Below, piece by piece: positions 34,301 to 49,300 of a DNA stretch of 64,000 bases (position 1 is the first letter of the stretch; each line of letters begins with the position of its first letter). The notes beneath the pieces are model-generated. The model was not told the DNA's origin. It did no database searches and saw only the letters and a program-made list of their open reading frames with translations. The stretch comes from Proteles cristata cristata (taxonomy: Eukaryota > Chordata > Mammalia > Carnivora > Hyaenidae), in contig JAESUZ010000464.1 in assembly GCA_017311185.1 (NCBI GenBank), positions 62,001 through 126,000 of the forward strand, given 5' to 3'. The position numbers and the translations under genes were made by a program.

Positions 34301-37300
34301 AGAACTGACCCCTCTGTCATTATGTAACACCCTTCTTTATTGGTGATAACTTTCCTGCTTTGAAGTCTACTCTGAAAGTCTACTCCTGCTTCTTCTGATG
34401 AGTATTGGCGCACAATATTTTTCTCTATCCACTCACTTTTAATCTATGTGTCTTGTACATAAAGTGGGTTTCTTGTAGACACATACAGTTAATTAGTACA
34501 TGTTATTATTTTCCATTTGTTGCTTGTCTTTGTTCTTGTTTTTCACTATTTTTCTCCCTCTTATGGTTTTAAATGAACATTTTATATAATTGCATTTTCT
34601 TCTTAGCATATCAGTTATACTTTTCTAAAAGCACTTTTTGGGGCACTTGGGTGGCTCAGTTAAGCATCTGACTCTTGATCTCAGCTCAGGTCTTGATCTC
34701 ATGGTTCCGAGTTCAAGCCCTGCACTGGGCTCCATGCTGGGCATGAGCCTACTTAACAAAAAAGGGGGGGGCATTTTTCAGTAGTTTCCATTCAGTTCAC
34801 TATAATACTTATCATCATCATTATTATTAAACATTTACACAGAATCCAAGTCTACTTTCAAATAACATTTTACCACTTTGCAGGTATCATGAGTACCTTA
34901 GGATAACAAACCAATCCTACTTCCCTTTTTCCATTCTTTGTTCTATGGTCATTCATTTCACTTATATTTAAGTATGTGTAATCTGCATACTATATATTCA
35001 TGTAAGCACATATAGTAAACACACTGTTGCTATTATTACTATGAACTATTATGCTAAATCAATTAAGAAAACAAGTTTTATTTTATCTCCACTTATTCCT
35101 TCTTCAGTTCTCTTTATGCAGATCTGGGTTTCTGACCTTTATCATTTTCCTTCTCTTTAAAGAATTAAAAAAATTTTTAAACTTTTATTCATTTTTGGAA
35201 GAGACAGAGAAACAGAGAATGAGTGGGGGGAGGGACAGAGAGAGAGGAAGGCACAGAATCCAAAACAGGCTCCATGCTCTCAGCTGTCAGCACAGAGCCC
35301 AATGTAGGGCTTGAACCCACAAACTGTGAGATCATGGCTGGAGTCAAAGTCAGATGCTTAAACAAACTAAGCCACCCATTCGCCCCTAAAACATTTAATA
35401 TTTCTTGCAAGGCAGGTCTACTAGCAACAAGTTCAATTTTTGTTTCTCTGCAAAAGTGTTTGTGTCTTATTCAGTGTTTTGAAGGATAATTTCACAGGTT
35501 GGTGGGGTGTTTTTCTTAAGATTTTAAATATTTCACTTTAAATATTTTATGGAAAAAATATGGAATTTTAAATATTCCACTTTCTTATTGTTTGTATGGC
35601 TTCTGAGGAGAAATTGGATATAATTCTTATTTAATTTTTTTACAATTTATTTTGAGAGAGAGAGCGCGCGCAAGAGCGAGCAGGGGAGGGGCAGAAAAAG
35701 AGGGATAGAGGATTCCAAGCAGGTCTGCATTGTGAGTACAGAGCCCAACGTGGGACTAAATCTCATGAACCATGAGATCATGACCTGAACCGAAATCAAG
35801 AGTCAGATGCTTAACTGAATGAGCCACCCAGGTACCTCTGGATTGAATTCTTATCTTTGTTCCTCTATAGGTGAGGTGCTTCAATGCTTTGGCTTATCTC
35901 AGGATTTCTTAACTTCAATTTTCTGTAATTCCAAATGATATGCCCAGGTATAGATTTTAAAATTTGTTGTTGTTTTTGCATTTATCCTGGCTAGTGTTCT
36001 CTTAGCTCCTGGAACTGTAGTTGAGTGTCTGACATTACTTTGGGGGAAATTCTCAGTCATAATTGTTTTAAATACTTCTTTCAATCCTTTCTCTCTTCTA
36101 CTGGTATGCACATTATCCATATGCTATCCATTCTGTAGTTGTCCTACAGTCCATGGGGGTTTTTTTGTTGTTGTTGTTTTGTCTTTTTTCTCTTACTTTT
36201 CAGTTTTGGAGGTCTCTATTGATATAATCTTTCCAGTCTACTAATGAGCCCATCAAATGCATTCATTTTTATATTTTTTTTTGTCTTAGTATTTTACTTT
36301 TACTATCCATGTTTCTGCACACGGTCTACTTTATCCATGAGAGTCCTTATCACATTAATCACAGTTGTTTTAATTTTTTTTTTTAAATTTTTAATATTTT
36401 TATTTATTTCTGAGAGAGAGAGAGGCAGCGTGAGCAGGGGAGGACCAGAGAGACAGGGAGATACAGAATCTGAAGCAGGCTCCAGGCTCTGAGCTGTCAG
36501 CACAGAGCCCTACATGGGGCCTGTTCCCACGGACCATGAGATCATGACCTGAGCTGAAGTCGGACACTTAACTGACTGAGCCACCCAGGTGCCCCAATCA
36601 CAGTTGTTTTAAATTCTCAGATAATTCCAACATCTCTGTCATGTCTTGTTTCTGATGTGTCTCTGTCTCTTCCAGTTGTGTTTTTTACCATTTAATGGGA
36701 CTTCCAATTTTTCTCTCTTTAAAAGTTAAAATTTATTTTAATTGACGTGTAGCATTAGTTTCAGGTATACAAATAATGACTTGGTATTTGTATATAATGT
36801 CAAATGATTACCACAATAAATTAATAGCCATTGTCATACATAAATTATTTTGAGAGGAAAACTTTAAGATTTACTCTTCGTAATGTTCAAATATACAATA
36901 TAGTATTATTAACTATAGTCGCCATGCTGTACACTACATCTCCAAGATTTATTTTATAGCTGGATGTTTGTGCTTGTTGATCCCTTCACCCATTTTGCAC
37001 ACACCCCCTTTCATTTCTTGCAACCACCAATCTGTTCTCTGCATCAATGACTTAGTATTTTTTGATGCTGATGTTTTTTTTTTTTATATTCCACAAATAA
37101 GTGAGATCATGTGGTATTTGTCCTTCTCTGACTTATTTCACTTTGCAGAATGTCAAGGTCTATATTGTTGCAAATGGTAAGTTTTCCTTCTTTTTTTGTG
37201 ACATATATATATGCACCCCATTTTGTTTATCCATACACCCATCAAAAGACACTTAGGCTGCTTCCATATCTTGGCTGTTGTAAATAATGCTGCAATGGAC

Positions 37301-40300
37301 ATGGGGGTGCATATATCTTTGAGTGTTTTCATTTCCTTCAGATAAATACCCAGAAGTGGACTTTCTGTATAGGACAGTTCTGTTTTAATTTTTTGAGGAA
37401 CCTTCATACTGTTTCCGTAGTGGTTGCACCAATTTACATTCCCAGTGCACAAGGATTCTCGTCTGTCCACATTCTCACCAACACTTGTTATTTCTCGACC
37501 TTTCAATAAGTCCTTCGAACAAGTATGAAGTGACATTTTGGCTTTGATGTGCATTTCCCTAAAGATTAGTGATTTTGAGCACATTTTCATATACATGCTG
37601 GTCATCTGTATGTCTTCTTTGGAAACATGTCTATTCACATCCTCTACCCATTTTCTAATCAGACTGTGTTTTGCTATTGAGTTGTATGGGTTCTTTATAT
37701 ATTTTAAATATTAGCACCTTATGAGATACATGATGCAATTTTTTTCCCATTTCACAAGTTGCCTTTTAATTTTACTGATGGTTTCCTTTGCTGTGGAAAA
37801 TTTTTTAGTTTGATGTACTCCCAGCTGTTTATTTTTGCTTTGGTAGCCTTTGCTTTTGGTGTATTCAAAAATCACCAAGACGTGGGGCGCCTGGGTGGCT
37901 TAGTCGGTTAAGCGTCCGACTTTCGCTTAGGTCATGATCTTGCGGTTTGTGGGTTCGAGCCCTGCATCGGGCTCTGTGCTGACTGCCAGCTCAAAGCCTG
38001 GAGCCTGTTTCAGAGTCTGTGACTCCCTCTCTCTGACCCTCCCCTGCTCACGCTGTCTCACCGTCTCGCTGTCTCTCTCTCTCTCTCCCCTAGAAAAAAA
38101 AAAATCACCAAGACTCATCATCAAGGAGTTATTGCTTGTGTTTTCTTCTAAGAGTTTTATGGTTTCAGGTCTTTACTTCAAATCTTTGATGCATTTTGAG
38201 TTAAGTTTTGTGTATAGCATACGATAAAATCCAGTTTCATTCTTTTCCATGTTGTTGTACAGTTTTCTCAACATCATTTATTGAAGAGAGTGTCTTTTTC
38301 CCACTTGGTTCCCACTTTATTCTTGGTTCCTTTACCATAAATTAATAGACCACATAAGCATAGGTTTATTTCTGGGCTTTCTATTCTCTTCCACTGTGTC
38401 TGTTTTCATGCCAATGCCATACTTTTTTTACTATAATCTTTTAAAGTTTATTTATTTTGAGAGAGAGAGTGGGGGTGGGTGGGGGTGGGGCAGGGAGAGA
38501 GAATCTCCACAAGTAGGCTCCACACTGTCAGCACAGAGCCCAATGAGGGACTTTATCTGTGAAATCATGACTCAAGCCAAAATCAAGAGTCGGCTCTTAA
38601 CTGACTGAACCACCCAGGCACCACTGTAACTTTTTTCTCAATGTGGATATGATGTAATGTGTAAAGGAAACTGCTATAACTAAGCTTTCAGTAATGTGTT
38701 AGTAAAGTGTGAAGGGAGGGAAGCATTCCACAGCCCTTTATTTAGGTCTCAACCTTTAAGTGAGCATATGACTCTAGACTGTAAACTTCATGTTTCTCAG
38801 TTTTGTACTTCTCCTTTAGGGATGGGAGAGTATGGATAAAGTGGGTTGGAGTTGGGTATATCCTTTCTTCCATATGCCATTAACTGGAATTGGGTACTTT
38901 CCTTTCCCCTAGGCCAGTTAGGCTGGTAATATCCTAGCTGCATAGGCCCTGGTTAACTAGTTTTCCTGAGGGCAGGCCTTGTTACAATAAACCAGTATGG
39001 TTTCACATATTTCAAAGGCTCCTCTGAGGAGAAGTATGAGGGTATTTTTCTCTGATATTTATTCTGTGAATCAGAGGAGTAGGGGAGCCTTCCTACGACT
39101 GGGTGTGTCAAAAGTTTTTAGCTTTCAGAGTTGTCCACATTGAGTCGTCTCCGGCAATACCTCAATTCCAGTTCCAGTTGTGAGTACCTGCTCCTATGAG
39201 CTGTGACTTGCTTTATTTCCTGACTTTGGGGGACAGTGGTTTACCCTGTATACTCCTTCTGGTATGAATCCAACAAGAGCTGTTGACTTTTCAGTCTGCT
39301 GAGCTTTTTACTTGTTAGAATGATATGGCAACTTCCAAGCTCCTTACTCATGCGTCCAGACCCAGACGTCCTCTTTCCTTTTTTTTTTTTTTTACAAATA
39401 GTTTATTGTCAAGTTGGTTTCCATATAACACCCAGTGCTCATCCCCACAAGTGCCCTCCTCCATGCCCATCTCCTTCCCCCCCAACACCCATCAGTCCTC
39501 AGTAACAACCTGTTTTCGAAATGCTTTATTTTTGACAATTCAACTTCTAAAGTTACTAATAAGGAATGTCAGTAAGTGATTTCTTTTGTCCCAATGTAAT
39601 GAAATTAACATATCACTATTTAAGACTGGTTTGGCAATCAGCATTTTAAAAAGTAAAATAGAACTGAGTAAAAGGTATCTGAGTACATTACAGGTAGTTA
39701 GGGTGAGTACAGGTTAATACTTCTGTGTTTTTAAGATTTTAAGTAATCTCTACACCCAATGCAGGGCTCAAACTTACAACCCCTGAAATGTAAAATGACC
39801 TTAAGAAAAAATAAAAAGTAATTATTAAAATATCAAAGTATAATAAAATTTTAAAACAGAGATCTTAGTGTGAGAAAAATCAACGTTCACCACCATCCTA
39901 TTAAGATTCCATATACATAAAGTTCATGAGTTATGATAATAAAATTGAATTTTAGTTTACTTTTCTAAAAATTTTATTTCTGAGGGAGTGGGGGGAGGGG
40001 AGAGAGAGCGAGCGAGCGAGCAAGCGAGTGAGCATCAGCAGGGGAGGGTCAGAGAGAGAGGGAGACACAGAATCCCAAGCAGGCTCCAGGCTCTGAGCTG
40101 TCAGCACAGAGCCTGATGCGGGGCTTGAACTCACAAACCGTGAGATCATGACCTGAGCCCAAGTTGGACGCTTAACCAACTGAGCCACCCAGGTGCCCTG
40201 AATTTTAGTTTACTTTTATATTAAAAAAGAAAAGAGGTTTCCTTAACAATTCAAATGTATGTGAAAATGACCTTATTTGCATATCAACATGAATCTTGAA

Positions 40301-43300
40301 GTATCCATATGCTTAAATACTGAAAATTTGAAACCATTTTACTTTTATTAAAATGATTTAAAGCTTGTAGTCCAGCAGAAAAAGCACATGACTCAGATTA
40401 GAAATTCAGAAATCAGATACATAGATATGAATTCCAGCATCACTACCCCTGACATGGTGACCTTGGGCATGTCCCTGGATCTAAATTTCAATTCTCTTAT
40501 TAGTAAAATGGGAATAATCTACTCTATGATAGTTGGAAACAAATTATAAAATATAAATGCACATATGTGAAAGAAGCTTAAAAACCTGAAGTGCTATGTA
40601 ATTGCTAGGTATCGACATCAAATATATAATAAAATTCTTGTGCAAGTAGAAATAAAAGACTTTTATTTTTCCTCCCCTCTTAAAACTACAGTTTTTCAAA
40701 ATATGCAATTCTCTGAAGATTCTGCATTAAACTCAAGTACTATTTCAGTATTCTGGAAAGATAAATTGTTACCGTGAAAGAGTAAACTAGCTGGGCTATA
40801 AACAAATTTGCTAAGGAAATATCTAACATATTGGAAAGCAAGTTGCCTTGCTTGTTTGTGTACAAATAGGGCTGCCAATTACAAGTAAGTGGTACCGTTA
40901 AGGTACCAGAGGCCAAATCCCTACCTGGAAATATTCAAGTTAATAAATGTTCTTGGAAATAAAAATTCTTATTCATTCATTTATTTTTGAGAGAGCACAT
41001 GCATCTGTGTGTGCACAAGTGGGGAGAAGGCAAAAGAGAATCCCAAACAGGCTCCATGCTGTCAGCACACAGCCTGCTGCAGGGCTTGATCTCACAAATC
41101 ATGAAATCATGACCCAAGCCATAATCGAGAGTCAGAGGCTTAAAAAACTGAGCCACCCAGGCCCCTATTTATTTTTAAGTTCTCTCTACACCCAACAGGG
41201 TGCTTAAACTTAAGACCCCAAGACTGAGAGTCACAGACTCTACTGACTCACTCAGGTGCCCTGGAAATAAAAATTCTTATTACAAATAAATGTGTAATGT
41301 ATCTGGTCTTCCTAGAACACTGAACTCATTAATACATGTTTTAATCAAACTTTCATGTATGTAGACTCTAAAGACCACTTACCATTATAACATTTAGCTG
41401 TAAAGTAGTCACAGAAGTGTATCCGACTCACCTTAATAGTGCCGCCAACAACTTCCATCACCTTGCCTCGATACCACATAGTGTCTGATCCTCTTACTGC
41501 ACAGGCTTCTCCCTTCTTCCAGAAATAAGGCTCCAAAAGGCCAAGGCATTTTAAATTACTTTGAATTTCATTCATCATTTTTATTAGCTCAAATTCTGAA
41601 GAAATTATTAAAAATACAAAGCATTTAGGAAGAATTTCCTACCATTTTCAATATGAAATGATTAACACCTTTAATAATTCATCACCTGGGTAACACTATA
41701 AGGAGTTAATAGAGCTTTAATAAAAATCTAACTCCTTCAGTAGCTTCTATATGTTTCAAAACATAGAACTAACAGCATGTAAATAATTATTCTGATCTCT
41801 GGTCATAAAGGCAAGCATTATTTTGGTAATAAAGCATGGTTAAAAGCTCTAAACACATAACGGATATAAAAGACCCAACATGTTAAGATAATGTCATTTT
41901 ACCATCATACTTAAGTAAAATAGAACACAAGTCAGGTGTTACTTGATGCTTAGATAGGTACAGCATAATGCCTGAACATAAAATTGCATTATTAATGTTG
42001 ATATTTACTGCTAAATAGCTCACCATTTCCACAGTAAATACATATTCCCATACTGATAGCACTGAGGGCAAAGTATGGGGAAGCTGCCACATTAGTTCTA
42101 CCACTTGAGTTGTGTGACCCTGAGTTGTTTACCTCCATACCCCAGTTGAATCTATGAATCTGGTACCACAGAGACTGTCTCCATGATCAGTACTGCGGGG
42201 GACTCACCCGTAAACCTGGTGTCACAGAGCCTGTCTGCCGAATCAGTATTGTGAAGGATTCCATATATAACAACCAGCACATTGCCTGACAACATAACAC
42301 TCAACCAGCTTTAGCTATGACTACTCACTTCTAGATTAGCCAATTGCCCTGATTTGTTTTGTGTTTGAATTAAAAACGACAACAACAACCAGCATTTAGG
42401 AGGTCATCAAATGAGACAAAAATTTCAAGAAATTCATAGTCATCACACCCCTGTCCATAGATGGAAACTCACCATGGAGCCAATGAAACTTAAATACCAT
42501 GAGTGCTAGAGCTGCTGTGAGTTATAAAGTACGCTGGATGTACCCAGGCTGGAGTGAGGAAATGTTTGTACACAACCCTAAGGAGATCGCAGACAGGATT
42601 TGAATAATCTCAAAAGGCTCTCAATCTCCAGTCATTTGTCATGATTTCTTTCCTATTCTAAATGAATAAAAACTTTCGTATTCTTTTTTCTTTGAAAGCC
42701 TCCAAAGTGCGTAAGTGCCAGGTCTCACAAACCTGGACCACCCCCATGTTTATCTTAGGTCCAGCATCTCTCCCCAGAGTCTCAACAAATCATTTTATGT
42801 GAAAAGCACTTTGCATGAGTTATTTTCACAAACCTGTGAAAATGAGTTAAATATTGCCCAAGGTATTTCAATCTGTGTCTACTTTATACAGAACTGGGCT
42901 GCTAGCTACTATTAGTGATCAATCCTCCATAACATAAAAAAAATATTACCTGACAGTTTAGGTACTACAAATATAGTTCCATCATCGCCAATGCAGCTGA
43001 CTGTTGCTTCAAATACTTTCATGTTAGGAATAGTTGGTGGTTTATAGCATCCAGTGGTTCTTGGTTCTGGAATTTTCTGCTTAAATTCAGAGACCTTGTG
43101 TTCACTGATAACATCAGCAGTTTTTCTGTCAGGGTCAAAGTCAGTCTTAATACACTTCATAACCATTGAATCTTCTTCTTCTGGGGGTATTTCCAAAGAC
43201 TTCTCAGATGAATAGCTGTTATTTAATTTTTTATTTCTGTAACATCCAAAAAATAATATATCTAAACATGAGCACATAAAAATATTCTCTGGAAAACAAT

Positions 43301-46300
43301 ATAAAGAGAGTCCTTCAAATATAGTGGAAATTTAAAGAAAATATTTGCTCTCGTCTAGGATATATTAGTCTAACTTGTTACATAAAAATGAGCATAATTT
43401 AAATTATAATAAAAATTATTTTAAATTATAAATGAGCTTGAGAAAAAATACAGAATTTCACTTAAACATTTTAAATTACTATGTCATATATACATGTTAT
43501 TTTGTCTTAAAATCTCATAAGTATATCACAAGTATTATACAATTAACTAGATCTTAAAGGGAAATACAACATCTTCAGATTGATTCTAACTTAGTCCACA
43601 GATAGAATATATACACATTCTATCAAAATAATACAAATAATAAGTTCCTTAAAAACACAATGCAGTACTATTGAGATAGTGTCAGTGGTAATAAGCTATA
43701 CCTCAATTGTTTTTTTACTTCCTGTCATTCCCTTCCAGTTAAAAAAAAAAGTATGCCTAGTATAAAAAATCGTACAGGAAATATTATTTTCATAGAATTA
43801 CATATTTTTGTTTCTTCTACTCTTATATCTTCTTTAAAAAAAAAAGGAGATAAACACTTGTGAGATAGCTACGTAATTCTTCAATTAACATCGTTCCCAC
43901 TTGGTCTTCAGCCTTTAGAAATCTAATAGTTTTAGTACTGTAAAAGCAGTAAGAAACATCACAGTGGCAGATGTTAGCAGTATTGGGGCGCCTGGGTGGC
44001 TCAGCAGGTTAAGCACCTGACTTCGGCTCAGGTTACGATCTCACAGTTCGTGGGTCTGAGCCCCGCATCAGGCTCTGTGCTGACAGCTCAGAGCCTGAAG
44101 CCTGCTTTGGATTCTGTGTCTCCCTCTCTCTCTGACCCTCCTGTGTTCACGCTGTGTGTGTCTCTCTCTCTTTCAGAAATAAATAAATAAATACATTTTT
44201 TAAAAAAGATGTTAGCAGTATTAACTTGCTTGCATTTTTCACTTTAACATTTCTTTTATCAAGGAGCTGCTTTAGCCTAAAGCCAGCGAGTATGAAAAGA
44301 GACACATGCAGGATGTCTTTACACAGAGTCTAGCTGTAAGCCAATACTTAGGCAGTTAAGCCAGCATTAACCATGCTTACCTAACTACTTCACATCCCAT
44401 TTTATTTCTGATTTCTCATTCTCCTACCATTCCATCAGGACTGGGGTCCTGACCCAAATAAGGTAAGCTATAATAATGCAAGATAAAAAAAGACATCTGG
44501 CCACGTATGGTACAAAGTGGCTACTTGGAATATGTGTTTGCAATGCTAATATATCTTATATCTAGAAGAAAAGAAATAAACAGCAGCAGCTAGGGCTATC
44601 GCAACATTCTTATCCTTTGCCCTTTGGACCAATTGTACCTTAAACCACAAACTTAGTACCTGAAAGGTCTTTAAATTTAAATATTGTTCAAATACTTTTC
44701 TGCTATCAATTTGTGTTTCACATAAACCCATGTTCATGTATACTTACCACAGTTTCCAAGATAAAACTTAAACATTTCTGTCTAAGCACATGATGGCAAA
44801 GGGCAAGGATATGGTACCCACTATATAATTCTCTTTTCCTTTGGTTTCGAGTATAAATGCCAAAGCAAAAGGGAAAACATAAAAGCAGAAATGTGAGTAG
44901 GGATTTAAATATGCAAGAGCTAATGAGCCTGAATAAAGAAATAAGCAATCCTGAATGAATTTAATTCTGAGCTGGCTTCTCAAGATTAGTTTATAAATCA
45001 TTAGGAGCAAACAAGACGAAAGCACACAGGTATAAGGATTTACACAGGCAAATAAGAAGCCTCAATTATAAACTGAGGTAAAAAAAAAAAAAAGTCTATA
45101 CCTCCTTTCTCTCAAAGCCAAACCCTTTTTAATCAAATATTTAGAAACATCGACACGTTCTCCTTTTTCATCTCTGCAGAAAATTTTCACAGGTAATGGC
45201 CATGTTGTATTGCTTTCCTGCAGTGATTTAAGAGCACAGTTAACATGAAATACTTAAAGGACACCTTATAAACAGTATACTTCACACAGGCATTTTCTCC
45301 ACATTTATCCAAGTCAGAAAAATAATTTCCAGCCAAGTAATTTTGATACCTGACTCAGTATCAGAGAGAAAATAACATGGAAGAGAGTCAAGTGGGACAG
45401 GCAGTTGGTTTGTGAAATGTGTCAGGAAGACCTCACTATCTTACCTTTTTTTAATTTTTAATTTTTTTTATTATTTTTATTTTTTTTTAAATACTTTTTC
45501 TTTTTTTTACAAATAGTTTATTGTCAAATTAGTTTCCACATAACACCCAGTGCTCATCCCCACAAGTGTCCTCCTCCATGCCCATCCCTCCTCCCCCGCA
45601 CATCCATCAGTCCTCAGTTTTTGTCAGCATTCAAGAGTCTCTCATGGTTTGCCTCTCTCCCTTTCCCCCACCATTTCCCCCTTCTTCTCCCCTTGGTCCT
45701 CTGTTAAGTTCCTCCTAATCCTCCTATACGTGCACACATATGATATTTGTCCTTCTCTGCCTGACTTATTTCGCTCAGCCTAACACCCTCAAGGTCCATC
45801 CATGTTGCTACACATGGCCAGATTTCATTGTTTCTCATTGCCATGTAGTATTCCATGGTATAGATAAACCACATCTTCTTGATCCATTCATTTGTTGATG
45901 GACACTTAGGCTCTTTCCAGGTTTTAGCTATTGTGGAGAGTGCTGCTATGAACATTGGGGTACATGTGCCCCTGTGCATCAGCATTTCTGTATCCTTTGG
46001 GTAAACTCCTAGCAGTGCTATTGCTGGGTCATAGGGGAGTTCTATTGTTAGTTTCCTGAGGAACCTCCACACTGTTTTCCAGAGGGGCTGTACCAGTTTA
46101 CATTCCCACCAACAGTGTAGGAGGGTGCCCGTTTCTCCACATCCTCGCCAGGATCTAGAGTTCTCTGATTGGCTCATTTTAGCCACTCTGACTGGCGTGA
46201 GGTGGTATCTCAGTGTGGTTTTGATTTGTATTTCCCTGATGAGGGGGATGCTGAGCATCGTTTCATGTGTCTGTTGGCCATCTGGATGTCCTCTTTGGAG

Positions 46301-49300
46301 AAGTGTCTGTTCATATCTTCTGCCCATTTCTTCACTGGGTTGTTTGTTTTCGGGCGTGTAGTTTGGTGAGTTCCTTGTAGATTCTGGATATTAACCCTTT
46401 ATCTGATATGTCATTTGCAACTATCTTTTCCCATTCCGTTGGTTGCCTATTAATTTTCTGGGTTGTTTCCTTGGCTGTGCAGAAGCTTTTAATCTTGATG
46501 AGGTCCCAATTGTTTATTTTTGCTCTTGATTCCCTTGCTTTTGGGGATGTGTCAAGTAAGAAATTGCTGCGGTGGAGGTCAAGGAGGTTGTTTCCTGCTT
46601 TCTCCTCTAGGGTGTTGATAGTTTCCTGTCTCACGTTCAGGTCCTTTATCCATTTTGAGTTTATTTTTGTGCATGGAGTGAGAAAATGATCTAGCTTCAT
46701 TCTTCTGCATGTTGCTGTGCAGTTCTCCCAACACCATCTGTTAAAAAGGCTGTCTTTTTTCCATCGGATATTCTTTCCTGCTTTGTCAAAGATTAGTTGG
46801 CTGTATACTTTTGGGTCCACTTCTGAGTTCTCAATTCTGTTCCATTGGTCTATGTGTCTGTTTTTGTGCCAATACCATACTGTCTTGATGATGACAGCTT
46901 TGTAGTAGAGGCTAAAGTCTGGGATGGTGATCCCTCCCGTTTTGGTTTTATTTTTCAGGATTACTTTGGCTATTCGGGGTCTTTTGTGGTTCCATACAAA
47001 TTTTTGGATAGTTTGTTCTAGTTTTGAGAAGTATGCTGGTGCAATTTTGATTGGAATTGCATTGAATGTGTAGAGTGCCTTAGGTAGTAATGACATCTTA
47101 ACTATATTTATTCTTCCTATCCATGAGCATGGAATGTTTTTCCATTTCTTTGTGTCTTCTTCAATTTCCTTCATAAGTTTTCTATAGTTTTCATCATACA
47201 GATCTCTTGTATCCTTGGTTAGGTTTATTCCGAGGTATTTTATGGTTTTTTGTGCAATTGCGAATGGGATCAGTTTCTTGATTTCTCTTTCTGTTGCTTC
47301 ATTGTTGGTGTATAAAAATGCAACCGATTTCTGCGTTGATTTTGTACCCTGCAACTTGGCTGAATTCTTGGATCAGTTCTAGTAGGCTTCTGGTGGAGTC
47401 TGTCGGGTTTTCTATGTAGAGTATCATGTCATCTGCCAAGAGTGAAAGTTTGACTTCCTCTTTGCCAATTCTGATGCCTTTGATTTCCTTTTGGTGTCTG
47501 ATGGCGGATGCTAGGACTTCCAGCACTATGTTAAACAGCAGTGGTGAGAGTGGGCATCCCTGTCGTGTTCCTGATCTCAGGAGGAAAGCTCTCAGTTTTT
47601 CCCCGTTGAGGATGATGTTAGCTGAAGGCTTCTCATAGATGGCTTTGATGATGTTTAAGTAGGTTCCTTCTATCTCGACTTTCTCGAGAGTCTTTATTAA
47701 GAAGGGATGCTGTATTTTGTCAAATGCTTTTTCTGCATCTATTGACAGGATCATATGGTTTTTATCTTTTCTTTTATTGATATGATGGATGACATTGATT
47801 GATTTGCGAATATTGAACCAGCCCTGTAACCCAGGAATGAATCCCACTTGATCTTGGTGGATGATTCTTTTTATATGCTGCTGGATTCGATTTGCAAGGA
47901 TCTTGTTGAGAATTTTTCCATACGTATTCATCAAGGATATTGGCCTGTAGTTCTCTTTTTTTGCTGGATCTCTGTCTGGCTTGGGAATCAGAGTGATGCT
48001 GGCTTCATAAAATGAGTCCGGGAGTTTTCCTTCGATTTCTATTTTTTGGAATAGCTTGAGAAGAATTGGGATTAATTCTGTTTTAAATGTCTGGTAGAAT
48101 TCCCCAGGGAAGCCATCAGGTCCAGGGCTCTTATTTGTTGGGAGATTTTTGATCACTGATTCAAATTCTTCACTCGTTATGGGTCTGTTCAGGTTTTCTA
48201 TTTCTTCCCGTGTGAATTTTGGTAGTGAGTGTGTGTTTAGGAATGTGTCCATTTCTTCTAAGTTGTCCAATTTGTTGGCATATAATTTTTCATAGTATTC
48301 TCTGATAATTGCTTGTATTTCTGAGGGGTTGGTTGTAATAAGTCCATTTTCATTCATAATTTTGTCTATTTGGGTGCTCTCTCTTTTCTTTTGGATAAGT
48401 CTGGCTAGAGGTTTGTCAATTTTGTTGACAAAGAGGGCCTGAGAGGTGCCCTCTTCCCTTTTTTTTTCTTTCTTTTTTCCTTTTTCCCCTTTTTTTGTTT
48501 TCTTCCTCTTTTTTTTCTTCCTTTTTTTTCCCCTTTCTTTTCTCTTTCTTTTTTTCTTCTTTTTTCTCTTTTCGCGCTTTTTCCCCCAAAACACTGACCT
48601 GATTAACTCTGGTTGCCAGCTTGCTTAAACAATCACAACAAGTCCATTCTGTAAATGTAAATTCTACACCTACCTACATTTTCAGCTATTTCTCTCAGGA
48701 GCAATTAGACTATATAGTTTCTCTGGATAATTTCAGCATCCTTCTCTCACCTATCCAACCATATTCTACCCTTTACCTCTTTGAAAAAAGCTTCTTATCC
48801 CTTCTGCCTGTTCATTCTATTTCCCAATTTGCCTCATCCTGCCCTGCCTTCTCTCTCTTTCTCTATGCTCTTACACCAGCACTGCATACACACGGCTATT
48901 TAATTGTAGCTGGGAAATCCAGGTATATGCTTTAAACCGTTCTTTGTCCATTGGTTTTCTTCTTTTTTCCTTTTCTTTTCCCCTTTTTGACCCTTTTATG
49001 TATTTTATACTCCCTATTATTCGCCCTCCCTCCTCCATCTTTTCTCTTAACTTTTTCGTTTTCCCTCTCACTTTGCATGTTAGTTGAATTAGCCTGTGCG
49101 TTTGTGTGCTCCTGCTCCCTGTGTGTTTGTCTGTCTGTTTTCTTTTCCAGGGCTACCTCAAGGAACAAGCTAGAGTACACAAGGTGGAGAGTCCCAAATA
49201 CCACGACGAATAGGAAAATAAAATAACTAAGGTCCCAACAAGAGAGACCGAGGGATACCATTCAAAAAACAATCTCTGAAAGGATAGGCCCTAGAAAGTC

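Noticed and set aside
37884..38099. tRNA-like heads of CAN-SINEs as tRNA genes
   Set aside because: They carry A/B box remnants of tRNA-Lys but have SINE bodies, A tails and target duplications.
47299..48594. 431-codon frame beginning with a Lys/Arg-rich stretch
   Set aside because: It is L1 ORF2 joined to a reversed pyrimidine tract at the inversion point; not a host gene or a nuclear-localisation fusion.
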